Shown: one piece after another, positions 1-7,291 of the stretch | How the letters are laid out: each line of letters starts with the position of its first letter | Numbering within the stretch: the stretch's first letter is position 1 | Virus record (IMG/VR): IMGVR_UViG_3300025590_000024 | Coordinates: 1-33,752 of that record | Direction: 5' to 3' (one strand) | Source of the DNA: a virus | Length of the DNA stretch: 33,752 nt | Program-made: the position numbers and the translations under genes | Notes under the pieces: model-generated | The model's input: only the letters and a program-made list of their open reading frames with translations | Database searches by the model: none | What the model was told of the DNA's origin: nothing

Positions 1-116
1 TCTACCACGAACTGTGGGAGATGCTTGACCAAGCTAAACTGGAAGAATGCGAAGTCGTAGACAAAGCTGCATTCCTAGCACTGCTGCCACAGCCCGAACC
101 AGAAGAGGAAGCATAA
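1..116 (+). CDS. C-terminal part of a 119-residue phage protein (continues from the right end)
   Basis: The frame beginning at base 3 is open and reads YHELWEMLDQ..., ending in an acidic PQPEPEEEA tail at TAA 114-116. If the molecule is circular, the last base of the window plus bases 1-2 make a Phe codon (TTC) and this frame becomes the 3' end of the gene starting at 33509, giving 119 residues. The stop overlaps the next ATG by one base (TAATG), which implies translational coupling. I do not recognise a family. It lies just after the capsid gene in the circular order, so a head or head-completion role is possible but only inferred. Confidence 0.7.
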   Translation, partial: YHELWEMLDQAKLEECEVVDKAAFLALLPQPEPEEEA

Positions 117-280
117 TGCACGACATTCTTTACAAGTCAACCATTGGCACGGGGGGCTTTATCGCTACCATCGAACTGGGGCATATTAACGAACTTCTAG
201 GACTAGTAGTGGGCTTTGCTACTCTAGTCTATATGTCTGCATCCGCAGTCAAGGTAATCAAGGAACTCAAGGACAAATAA
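116..280 (+). CDS. Small one-helix membrane protein, holin-like
   Basis: A 54-residue protein starting MHDILYKST. A longer reading from base 47 is open, but the ATG at 116 is preferred because it overlaps the preceding stop as TAATG and has AGAGGAAG upstream as a ribosome site. One hydrophobic segment (about residues 26-46, LLGLVVGFATLVYM...) is followed by a basic tail ending KELKDK. Short single-helix proteins of this shape are often called holins or holin partners in phages. It is followed after 3 bp by a second membrane protein, so the pair may act together in lysis or in membrane passage of DNA. Function is inferred from topology only. Confidence 0.7.
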   Translation: MHDILYKSTIGTGGFIATIELGHINELLGLVVGFATLVYMSASAVKVIKELKDK

Positions 281-283
281 CCT

Positions 284-679
284 ATGACACCAGAACTATT
301 AGCAATGCTCGGAGGCGGCGTAAGCGGCTTCGTAATGAAGATGATTGCGGCACAGGCCGACAATCAGGCTCGTCTCTTTGAGCGTATGATTGCCCGTCAG
401 ACCGTAGCGGATGAATCAGCAGATAAGGCAGCAGCTCGTGGTGGTGTATATATGCGTCGTGCTATTACTGCAGCAGTTATCTTTGCCATTGTAATAGCCC
501 CATTTGTCTTCGCATTTACGGATATAGGTGTTAGTATTCAAACAGAATCCAAAGGCTTTCTAGGGCTATTCAAGCGCCTAGAATGGTCCACTGTACAGGG
601 TTTTGTGATACTACCAGAGATTCGCCAGACAGCTTTAGCCATTGTTGGCTTCTATTTCGGATCATCTCAAGTTAAATAA
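284..679 (+). CDS. Membrane protein, possible holin or lysis accessory
   Basis: A 131-residue protein. The N-terminal half is helical and charged (residues about 20-58). A strong hydrophobic helix follows at about 59-80 (AAVIFAIVIAPFVFAF), and a second hydrophobic stretch lies near the C-terminus (ILPEIRQTALAIVGFYFG). It sits between the 54-residue membrane protein and the tail fibre. The ending with EIRQT and an aromatic FYFG is familiar to me from small phage proteins next to tail genes, but I cannot name a characterised family. A holin-like role is a guess from size, topology and neighbours. The endolysin candidate is far away at 17914 on the other strand. Confidence 0.65.
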   Translation: MTPELLAMLGGGVSGFVMKMIAAQADNQARLFERMIARQTVADESADKAAARGGVYMRRAITAAVIFAIVIAPFVFAFTDIGVSIQTESKGFLGLFKRLEWSTVQGFVILPEIRQTALAIVGFYFGSSQVK

Positions 680-681
680 TA

Positions 682-3042
682 ATGTCTACAACTACAATTA
701 CAGGTACAATTAACGGGGTTAATAACGCAGCCCTTGCCAACAAATGGATCACTTTTCGCCTAGTTCAGCTCGGCACAGACTCTGGGGCAACGGCAACAGT
801 AGCACAAAGCGTAGACTCGGTTCAGACGGATGCTAACGGCGACTTCTCGATTAACGTATGGAACAACGGCGATAGCGGCAAGACAAGTGTACTTGAGATT
901 ACAATTGATGGCTCAAAGGCTGAGTCCGTCATAATCCCCAATGGAACAGCAACCATTGAGCTTTGGGATCTAATTGAAAATTACCAAGCAGATAATGGAA
1001 CAAGTGAGCAGCTTCCTGTCGTGTCTGAATTGTTTCTTCGCAAATCTAATAATCTTAGTGATATAAGCAATAAACTTATTGCAAGTCAAAACCTTGATCT
1101 TGAAATTGGAGTTGACGTTCAATCCTACAACGCAGTTTTAGACGCAACAACAGCAAGTTTTACAACAGCCAAGGACACGGCAATATCAACAAACACGACT
1201 AACATTGCTACTAATGCAACTAACATTGCTACTAATGCAACTAACATTGCTACTAATGCAACTAACATTGATTTAAAGGCTCCAATTGCAAGTCCAACAT
1301 TTACTGGCACTATCAATACATCCGCAACTGGAATTGATTTTAATCCTGACGGTCTAGGTGGAGAAGTAAGTTGGAACAACACGGAAAAAACTTTAGATAT
1401 AGTTACTGGTTCGGACAATGTTACTGTCCAGCTTGGTCAAGAGGTTTTATTGTATTGCCGAAACAAAACAGCAACTGATCTAGTTGAGGGGCAAATAGTC
1501 AAGATTGTTGGGGCAACAGCAAATACTCCAAACATTGAGTTAGCGATTGCATCTACCGCCGATGAAGCACACAAGACATTTGGTGTAGTTACGCAAACAA
1601 TCACGGCAAATAATGGAGAGGGATTTATTACCCTAATGGGCAAGGTTCGTGATCTTAGCCTTAGAACGCAGGATGGATTTGTTGAAGGTGAATTAGTGTA
1701 TCTTAGCTCAACAGTGGCTGGTGCATTAACCCCAACAAAACCGTTAATTGAAGTTGAGATTGGGCGTGTGCTCAGGACTGGAACTGCAAATGGCACACTT
1801 GGTGTTTCCATTAATAATGAAGCATCTGTTTATGAGCTTCAGCAAGAGTTGCTACCCTTAATTGCAATAAACACAGCTAAGATTCCCAATGATCTTACGA
1901 CGGGAACAGCAGACGGCACAACTTTTTTACGTGGTGACAACGAATGGGCAATACCTCTTGGAGGCGGCGGCGGCGACATGACTGCCGCAGTCTATGACTC
2001 TGGAGGGTTGGCATTAAACGTCTATAATAGAACAAACCACACAGGCACACAGACCGCTTCTACTATTTCAGACTTCGATGTGGAGGTGAGTAATAATACA
2101 TCAGTTGTAGATAATTCAGCCAAGATCACAAACGCCACCCACACTGGCGACGTTACGGGGGATACTGCGCTAACAATTGCCACAGGTGCAGTAGACATCT
2201 CGATGCTTTCAGCGAGTGGAACACCCGACGCAACCAGCTTTCTTCGCGGAGACAACACGTGGTCGGTTCCAGCAAGCGGTAATACTACGGTTGAATATCC
2301 ATATACCACAGACTTTCAAAGCGGTGTATCGCAGACTAGAGATTTAAGTGGTATTCTTTCTGTTGCCTCTGGTGGGTATCAAGTAAATGCCAACCTTACG
2401 TCACTCTACATCGGAAGTAAGATCACGGAGATTGGCGGTGATAGTGTGCAGAGTTGCGCAAATCTACTTGATGTTACAATTCCAAATAGTGTAACTGTTA
2501 TTGGAGATAGCTCATTTTTGCTTTGCACGGGACTAACAGGCATTATCATTCCCGACAGTGTTCTTGATATTCAGGCTTCCGCATTTGCAGGTTGCACTGG
2601 GTTGACCAGCGTTACTATTGGTGAAAACGTTTCTCAAATTTTATATGGAGCATTTAGCGGCTGCAACAATGTTGGTTTTACCGAAATTGTCATTCCAAAT
2701 AGCGTCAATACCCTAGGACCCACTGTCTTTGACGGTTGTACAGCACTAACAAGTGTCACCCTCCCAGTTAATCCCAGCTTTACCCTGATTGACGCACAGA
2801 CATTTTTTGGTTGCACTGGACTAGCATCTATTATTATACCCGAAAGTGTTGCCACTATCGGCGCTGAGGCACTCAAAAACTGCACAGCCCTTAGCTCCAT
2901 TTCCTGCCTAAACACAGTTGCGCCAACTCTTGTTGGTAGTGATGTTTTTCTTAATGTATTGGCTACAACAATTGATGTCCCGATTGGGGCAGCTGGCTAC
3001 GGAACTACATACGGCGGTCTTACTGTTAATTACGTTTTATAA
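682..3042 (+). CDS. Tail fibre / receptor-binding protein with C-terminal BspA-type leucine-rich repeats
   Basis: A 786-residue protein. Residues 1-100 look like a beta-rich attachment domain. Around residues 173-197 there are heptad repeats (TNIATNA), a trimeric coiled-coil stalk. Two copies of the phage fibre signature FLRGDN[ET]W (about residues 416 and 515) and HTGTQTASTISDF mark a phage fibre shaft. From about residue 570 to the end lie LRR_5/BspA-like repeats of the type IPNSVTVIG..SF..CTGLTG, ending in a VPIGAAGYGTTYGG closing segment. BspA-type repeats bind surface ligands in bacteria, so this domain is probably the host-receptor tip. No intramolecular chaperone was recognised. Confidence 0.88.
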   Translation: MSTTTITGTINGVNNAALANKWITFRLVQLGTDSGATATVAQSVDSVQTDANGDFSINVWNNGDSGKTSVLEITIDGSKAESVIIPNGTATIELWDLIENYQADNGTSEQLPVVSELFLRKSNNLSDISNKLIASQNLDLEIGVDVQSYNAVLDATTASFTTAKDTAISTNTTNIATNATNIATNATNIATNATNIDLKAPIASPTFTGTINTSATGIDFNPDGLGGEVSWNNTEKTLDIVTGSDNVTVQLGQEVLLYCRNKTATDLVEGQIVKIVGATANTPNIELAIASTADEAHKTFGVVTQTITANNGEGFITLMGKVRDLSLRTQDGFVEGELVYLSSTVAGALTPTKPLIEVEIGRVLRTGTANGTLGVSINNEASVYELQQELLPLIAINTAKIPNDLTTGTADGTTFLRGDNEWAIPLGGGGGDMTAAVYDSGGLALNVYNRTNHTGTQTASTISDFDVEVSNNTSVVDNSAKITNATHTGDVTGDTALTIATGAVDISMLSASGTPDATSFLRGDNTWSVPASGNTTVEYPYTTDFQSGVSQTRDLSGILSVASGGYQVNANLTSLYIGSKITEIGGDSVQSCANLLDVTIPNSVTVIGDSSFLLCTGLTGIIIPDSVLDIQASAFAGCTGLTSVTIGENVSQILYGAFSGCNNVGFTEIVIPNSVNTLGPTVFDGCTALTSVTLPVNPSFTLIDAQTFFGCTGLASIIIPESVATIGAEALKNCTALSSISCLNTVAPTLVGSDVFLNVLATTIDVPIGAAGYGTTYGGLTVNYVL
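1198..1272 (+). repeat. 21-bp tandem repeat encoding coiled-coil heptads
   Basis: Three identical 21-bp units (1198-1218, 1219-1239, 1240-1260) plus a partial fourth. Each encodes exactly one heptad, TNIATNA. Gain or loss of a unit by slippage would stay in frame and keep the coiled-coil register, changing only stalk length. Confidence 0.95.
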
Positions 3043-3048
3043 TATAAT

Positions 3049-4773
3049 ATGAGTACTCAAGGAACAGTCAGACTAAAAGTTATTAATGGATCACCAGAAG
3101 TTAATAAACTACAGAATGGTCGCTACAGTCTTTCATTTCTATGTGAAAACAATGGTGCTAAAGAAGATTGGTACTATGACAATATTTCAAGTATTCTTCC
3201 AGAATATGGAATTTTGCAGGATGCAGATTTTGGCTCTGGAGTAAGCGAAGATTGGGAAGCAATCCCAGGTTCTGTTTACCCAGATATGCGTCTTGTTGAA
3301 GCTGAGTATGCTTATATTCCTTCAATTGGAGATAAGCGAGTTAAGCTAACTTACGAAACTCTTACAGATCAATTTGTACTCGAAAAAGATAATAACCTAG
3401 ATTACAATCTAAATGGATTACAGAGAATTACAACCTTCTCGGTTGCACTTCCAAATGCACCATATAGTAAAAATATAGGTGGAGATATATTAATAGATGG
3501 TGGAATTCCTTGTAGATTAGCAAGTGTAAAAGTTGAAAAAACAGACGCCAAATGGACAATGGAAAGGGTTTGGATTGAACCTGGAGTATTGTCGGAAACT
3601 GAAGATCGTGTTGGGTCACAGAAGTCTATTGTAATAGAGTGGATTGGGAGAGAAATCAATATCACCCCTGGGATTATAAACCCAGTGCCTCTTCCTGGTG
3701 AGCCGCCTTTTACGCCAGAAGGATATGTAGTAGCTAATGCACGTATAAACGATTTTCAGGGACTGACAACAGAACAATATACATTTTTAAAACCAGGGAT
3801 ACTATCATCTTCTATAAGTGAACAAAACAGCGGTAATTCTACAACTGGAAAAATTAGAACAGAAGTTATTGAATCTTTTGATCAAGTTCCAGAAACAACT
3901 ATTAATGGAATATTAATAGGAAAACAAGTAAGCAATTTTGAGGGCATACCAACCAATAGATATACTTTTGTAAAAGCAGATGGAAGCATAAAGACAAGTT
4001 CAAGGCAAGCTCCATCATCCTTATCTGGCTGCACTTATCTTACGGTAGAATCAGTTGGAACTGAGATTACGCCACCTGGTGTTATTGTTGAATCATCTCA
4101 AATAAACGACAATGGATTTATTAGATGGGTTAAAACAGCATTGCAAGGAAATGTTACTGGAATTAAACAAGAGTACAAAGACGTAATGGAGGTTGATGTT
4201 CCAGGAACCGTAGAGTGTACAATAGTAAGTGTTTCGTCTGGTGGAACAAGTGGATCTTTGGCTGTTACAAAAGTAATTCCACGTAGACGCAAAAAAATAA
4301 TTGCTAATGTTGAAATCAAAGTTTCTACGCAACCAGAGGGTATTACTCAACTAGCATTTGATCTTGGTAAAATATCTTGCTCCGTAATAAGTGCAAATTA
4401 TTCATTACAAAAATCACCAAACGTTACCTTGGTTTATGATAATGGTTCTGGTGGGACGGTTAGTGTAACTGGTGAAAACAAAAATTTTAGTGCTGGTGCA
4501 AGCATACAAAGTTATCCAGGTTGTTATTTAACAAATGCATCTTCATTGGGAAGTGTTTCATATGAAGCATCAAAAACTCCAGTATTAACTGGAACTGGCA
4601 ATTCACATACATTTGATACGGTGACAACAAACAGAACAACCGCTTGTATTGGAGATGGAAGTACTAACGCAGATTCATATTTTGAAACTGGAGTAATTAA
4701 AAGAAACTCTAGGCCCTTGTTTACAGCACTTGATGGCACTATTTACTATGAAGTAATAACTTGGAGTGTATAA
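3049..4773 (+). CDS. Unknown structural protein, probably tail-associated
   Basis: A 574-residue protein with a beta-rich, Gly/Ser/Thr-rich composition and no membrane segment. It follows the fibre gene by 6 bp, with only an AT-rich leader (taatataatATG). Two related segments occur in the middle: NDFQGLTTEQYTFLKPG and SNFEGIPTNRYTFVKADG (about residues 232-248 and 292-309), suggesting an internal repeat. A Cys-containing stretch lies near the C-terminus. I do not recognise a family. In a genome lacking an obvious nozzle or adaptor gene, this is one candidate for a tail component; that is inference from position. Confidence 0.75.
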   Translation: MSTQGTVRLKVINGSPEVNKLQNGRYSLSFLCENNGAKEDWYYDNISSILPEYGILQDADFGSGVSEDWEAIPGSVYPDMRLVEAEYAYIPSIGDKRVKLTYETLTDQFVLEKDNNLDYNLNGLQRITTFSVALPNAPYSKNIGGDILIDGGIPCRLASVKVEKTDAKWTMERVWIEPGVLSETEDRVGSQKSIVIEWIGREINITPGIINPVPLPGEPPFTPEGYVVANARINDFQGLTTEQYTFLKPGILSSSISEQNSGNSTTGKIRTEVIESFDQVPETTINGILIGKQVSNFEGIPTNRYTFVKADGSIKTSSRQAPSSLSGCTYLTVESVGTEITPPGVIVESSQINDNGFIRWVKTALQGNVTGIKQEYKDVMEVDVPGTVECTIVSVSSGGTSGSLAVTKVIPRRRKKIIANVEIKVSTQPEGITQLAFDLGKISCSVISANYSLQKSPNVTLVYDNGSGGTVSVTGENKNFSAGASIQSYPGCYLTNASSLGSVSYEASKTPVLTGTGNSHTFDTVTTNRTTACIGDGSTNADSYFETGVIKRNSRPLFTALDGTIYYEVITWSV

Positions 4774-4780
4774 TAAAACA

Positions 4781-5041
4781 ATGGATAATTCAACAACAAG
4801 AACTGCAGATATTTTATTACCAGATCCTTTCTATGATCCACAGAGTTCTTTAAGCAACCCTGAAGGAAAAAGTGTAGCCCCATCAACTGAAAGCACTTCC
4901 TCTGTTTTATATGAATCATCAAATCATGATGAAGCGTCTAACTCAATAAATGGTGGCAATGGTTTTGTTCAAGAAACATTTAAAGTTTGCAAAGACGGTG
5001 ATATTAGTGAAAAAGTATTTTTAGTAAAACCAGTAATTTAA
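4781..5041 (+). CDS. Small unknown protein of the structural cluster
   Basis: An 86-residue protein. An upstream GTG at 4766 is in frame, but it lies inside the end of the previous gene; the ATG at 4781 lies 8 bp after that stop and is preferred. The sequence is Ser/Asn-rich and acidic (PFYDPQSSLSNPEG...), probably poorly ordered in the first 60 residues, and ends EKVFLVKPVI. Its stop is one base from the next ATG. No family recognised. Position between two beta-rich structural genes suggests a virion or fibre accessory role. Confidence 0.65.
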   Translation: MDNSTTRTADILLPDPFYDPQSSLSNPEGKSVAPSTESTSSVLYESSNHDEASNSINGGNGFVQETFKVCKDGDISEKVFLVKPVI

Positions 5042-5042
5042 A

Positions 5043-5507
5043 ATGGCATTTATAGTTTCACCTATTCAAAATTTAGGATGCCCAACTGTTCTTTTAAACA
5101 AAGGGATTAGAACTGATTATTCCGTAACTGGAGATCCAGATGATCCTATTATATCTGAAAATTCAATGACATTTGCAACAAGTTCAAATGTAAATACTTC
5201 TCAATTAGTTAAATTTGCAATTTGCGGAGTTAGTAATTTATCATTTTCCTATAATGGATTAATTGAAACGAATGACAGCGGATTTGATGTTTTAAAAATT
5301 ACAGTAAAAGGAATAGATGTAAATTTTTTCTATGAAAGGGAAAGTGTTCAGGGAACACCTGGAGGATATGTATCTGTTTCTGGATCGGACAACGTTGATT
5401 TAGATAATGATAATCCCTGTGGATATTTAGTAGATATTTCTTTTGAAACTGGCGACAGCCAGTTTAACGACGGTGTTTTTTATTCTGTAAATTTAAACTA
5501 CATTTAA
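5043..5507 (+). CDS. Unknown beta-rich structural protein
   Basis: A 154-residue protein with alternating beta-type residues (ISENSMTFATSSNVNTSQLVKFAICGVSNLSF...) and conserved-looking GDPDDP and SGSDNVDLDNDNPCGY segments. It has no signal peptide or membrane helix. It starts one base after the stop of the preceding gene, so the two are likely coupled. A perfect hairpin lies in its last 60 bases. Possibly a small fibre-tip or tail decoration protein; the family is unknown to me. Confidence 0.65.
   Translation: MAFIVSPIQNLGCPTVLLNKGIRTDYSVTGDPDDPIISENSMTFATSSNVNTSQLVKFAICGVSNLSFSYNGLIETNDSGFDVLKITVKGIDVNFFYERESVQGTPGGYVSVSGSDNVDLDNDNPCGYLVDISFETGDSQFNDGVFYSVNLNYI
5446..5465 (+). terminator. 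Hairpin near the end of the 5043-5507 gene
   Basis: AAACTGGC (5446-5453) and GCCAGTTT (5458-5465) pair perfectly around a GACA loop, inside the coding region. A run of six T follows about 10 bases later. The T run is too far away for a standard terminator, so this is a weak call; it could attenuate transcription just before the new promoter-like motif at 5526. Confidence 0.3.
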
Positions 5508-5525
5508 TTACATTACGTGCCACAC

Positions 5526-5544
5526 TTGACACGTATGTTACACT
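5526..5544 (+). promoter_or_regulatory. Copy A of the 19-bp promoter/operator-like motif
   Basis: TTGACACGTATGTTACACT. It differs from the copy at 25187-25205 (minus strand) at only three positions, all in the last five bases. It lies 53 bp upstream of the gene starting at 5597, in an otherwise gene-free gap. It may drive the cluster of candidate ejection proteins (5597-12666). The two -10/-35-like halves are only 7 bp apart, so it is not a normal sigma-70 spacing by itself. Confidence 0.5.
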
Positions 5545-5578
5545 AACACAAACACAAACACAAACACAAACACAAACA
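5545..5578 (+). repeat. ACAAAC microsatellite in a leader
   Basis: About five and a half head-to-tail copies of the 6-bp unit ACAAAC between the 19-bp motif and the ATG at 5597. In the mRNA it would be an unstructured C/A-rich leader with no Shine-Dalgarno sequence, resembling the CA-rich leaders of the early genes on the other strand. Confidence 0.9.
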
Positions 5579-5580
5579 TT

Positions 5581-5599
5581 TAAATAAATATATATTATG
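5581..5599 (+). promoter_or_regulatory. AT-rich start module, copy 1
   Basis: TAAATAAATATATATTATG, ending in the start codon of the 5597 gene. The same 19 bases occur at 5993-6011 and 6520-6538, each ending in the ATG of a consecutive gene. It lacks a Shine-Dalgarno sequence. It could be a translation-start enhancer or a late promoter element; the TATAAATA-like core resembles T4-type late promoters, but no matching sigma factor gene is seen here. Confidence 0.6.
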
Positions 5600-5995
5600 T
5601 ACACAGGAGCACGAAATTTAAGCGGAAATAGGAAATATACTGAAGATGCCATCCTTTATCAAGCATATGATGACAAAAAATGGCAAGAAGAGTGGGAAAA
5701 ATTAACTGGTAGCAATTCAACAGCTCCCATACGAATGATGAGTGGACCAGATGGTCAATTACAGACTAATAATATGGGTTTCTTGCAAGAACAAGCTTTC
5801 GATTATAAGCGAAAACAGCAAGCATTGTCCAGACAAAGATTTCAAGAAAACCTTGATGAAGAACAATGGCGTGATCAGTATAGGAGAAACCGCACATATA
5901 CACCCAATGCATCAGCGATGACGGCGCAACCAAATCAATATGGTTCGTCGTCAAGTGGACCTGGCCCCTCAATGCAAAACCCGTTTCAATTTTAA
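5597..5995 (+). CDS. Small disordered virion-cluster protein, paralogue of the next gene
   Basis: A 132-residue hydrophilic protein rich in Q, N, R and K. The central helix-forming part contains WEKLTGSNSTAP, matching WEQRTGSNTKAP in the next gene, and both end in the same eight residues, SMQNPFQF. The tail of about 35 residues is Ser/Gly/Pro/Asn-rich and probably disordered. The start is set by the AT-rich module ending in ATG 5597. Likely a minor virion or ejection-complex protein, inferred from its place before the large 1265-residue protein. No known family recognised. Confidence 0.7.
   Translation: MYTGARNLSGNRKYTEDAILYQAYDDKKWQEEWEKLTGSNSTAPIRMMSGPDGQLQTNNMGFLQEQAFDYKRKQQALSRQRFQENLDEEQWRDQYRRNRTYTPNASAMTAQPNQYGSSSSGPGPSMQNPFQF
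5966..5995 (+). repeat. 30-bp identical 3' end shared with the next gene (copy 1)
   Basis: Bases 5966-5995 are identical to 6486-6515. Each copy encodes the C-terminal SMQNPFQF and ends at the stop codon, directly followed by the AT-rich start module. Identity at the DNA level, including third codon positions, points to recent duplication or gene conversion. Confidence 0.9.
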
Positions 5996-6011
5996 ATAAA
6001 TATATATTATG
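5993..6011 (+). promoter_or_regulatory. AT-rich start module, copy 2
   Basis: The same 19 bases as at 5581-5599. Here the module begins with the TAA stop codon of the 5597 gene and ends in the ATG of the 6009 gene, so stop, leader and start are one compact cassette. Confidence 0.6.
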
Positions 6012-6515
6012 TACGAAGGACAACCCATAAACAACTTTAATAAAAGTTATAAAAACAAAGCACAAGAACGTTTTGATGAGCAAAATAGAATAAAGATAGA
6101 AAAAAATCGGGCCATGTTGGCTGAACGACAGCGAAAAAAAGAAGCAGATTACCAACTAGATTGGGAGCAAAGAACGGGTAGCAATACTAAAGCTCCAGAT
6201 ACTAGCCATTTAACGGGGGCTTTATCATATATAGACAAAGACCTCTACATGATAGGAGAAGCTAAAAGATATAATGACAAAAAAAAAGCTAATAGGCAAT
6301 TTTATGAAGAACAAAGTAGAGTTCCGACCTATAATCCTGTTACTCTACCAAATCCGACGAATAACAAATGGGAACGCAACAAGATCGACGCAAGGGCAGT
6401 TATTACCGCTTGGAAGAATGGCCTTGGATACGCCAGCCCTAATGGGCGGAACAATTCAAACAGTTCAAACGGATCGATTAATTCTCCCTCAATGCAAAAC
6501 CCGTTTCAATTTTAA
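6009..6515 (+). CDS. Virion-cluster protein carrying a copied fragment of an early gene
   Basis: A 168-residue hydrophilic protein. Residues about 20-60 form a charged helix with the same TGSN..AP motif as its neighbour, and the C-terminus is again SMQNPFQF. Residues 118-142 (NKWERN...WKNGLG) are encoded by a 63-bp stretch identical to part of the early gene 23494-24117 on the opposite strand, read in the same frame. The neighbouring paralogue lacks this insert. A tail of repeated Asn/Ser follows (NNSNSSNGSINS). The protein therefore looks like a paralogue that gained a domain fragment by illegitimate recombination. Function unknown; probably a minor virion protein. Confidence 0.75.
   Translation: MYEGQPINNFNKSYKNKAQERFDEQNRIKIEKNRAMLAERQRKKEADYQLDWEQRTGSNTKAPDTSHLTGALSYIDKDLYMIGEAKRYNDKKKANRQFYEEQSRVPTYNPVTLPNPTNNKWERNKIDARAVITAWKNGLGYASPNGRNNSNSSNGSINSPSMQNPFQF
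6366..6428 (+). repeat. 63-bp exact duplicate of 23836-23898 (opposite strand)
   Basis: Starts AAATGGGAACGCAACAAG and ends GGCCTTGGA. It is base-for-base identical to the reverse complement of 23836-23898 and in the same codon phase in both genes. The two codons just before it also both encode Asn-Asn but use swapped AAT/AAC codons, so the similarity extends slightly further at protein level. Confidence 0.97.
6486..6515 (+). repeat. 30-bp identical 3' end shared with the previous gene (copy 2)
   Basis: Identical to 5966-5995; encodes the SMQNPFQF tail and the stop codon. Confidence 0.9.
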
Positions 6516-6519
6516 TATT

Positions 6520-6538
6520 TAAATAAATATATATTATG
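6520..6538 (+). promoter_or_regulatory. AT-rich start module, copy 3
   Basis: Third copy of the 19-base module, ending in the ATG of the 6536 gene. It follows the stop of the previous gene by 4 bp. Confidence 0.6.
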
Positions 6539-7279
6539 GCAAAAAAACAGATGACTAAAGCTGGAGCAACAGCCTCAGTAATGAGGCTAAGTAGTGAAGC
6601 GGCAAATGAAAAAAGATTGAGGCGTGAAAATCCTTTCTATGACTATGATCAAAGCGCAATTGGCATTGAAAGCAACATTAATCGAAAAAACCTTGAAAGA
6701 GAAATAGAAGATGCTAGGCGTGAAGCAGCCCGTTACCCTAGTGGTAGCAAGCAAGATCGTGCAGCAACACGTAGATGGAACGATCTAAGAGATTCAATGC
6801 GTATTTTTGACGCTCAATTGGATGAATCTAGGCAAGCGTTTATGAGCAATCCAAATAACAATCCAAAAATTGGAGCAACTGGTATTGGGCCTGGTGGAGA
6901 ATATACATATAGTAATGAAACGCAGCCACAGATGCAAATGCCACCTCAGTCTGGACAAGCAAGACCACCACAACAAAGACAAGGTCAACCAAAAGGAATG
7001 CCACAAGAAATGGCTCAGAGTCCAGCAATGGCTCAAGCACGTCGACCAAACTATGGACAATTTAATCAAAATATTGTAAATAATTTAAATCAAAGAGAGG
7101 CCTACATAATGGATGAGCTTGGGGGAAGACCTACACAAGATTTAATAAATCGAAATCCATACGTAAATGAACAATGGAACAACCCTTATAGCAGAAGCCA
7201 ACGAGCCACAGAATATAGTATGGCTAATTATCAAGATCCAAACGCAATGTACGATTATTACCAGAATCTGAATTACTAA
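6536..7279 (+). CDS. Q/N/P-rich virion-cluster protein
   Basis: A 247-residue hydrophilic protein. Residues about 20-105 are charged and helical (EREIEDARREAARYPSG...). Residues about 125-175 are a low-complexity Gln/Pro/Met-rich linker (PPQSGQARPPQQRQGQPKG), and the last part is Tyr/Asn-rich (YQDPNAMYDYYQNLNY). It has no signal peptide or membrane segment. The disordered composition is shared with the flanking genes and fits proteins that must unfold to leave the capsid, but that is inference. No family recognised. Confidence 0.7.
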   Translation: MAKKQMTKAGATASVMRLSSEAANEKRLRRENPFYDYDQSAIGIESNINRKNLEREIEDARREAARYPSGSKQDRAATRRWNDLRDSMRIFDAQLDESRQAFMSNPNNNPKIGATGIGPGGEYTYSNETQPQMQMPPQSGQARPPQQRQGQPKGMPQEMAQSPAMAQARRPNYGQFNQNIVNNLNQREAYIMDELGGRPTQDLINRNPYVNEQWNNPYSRSQRATEYSMANYQDPNAMYDYYQNLNY

Positions 7280-7291
7280 ACAAAACTTATT

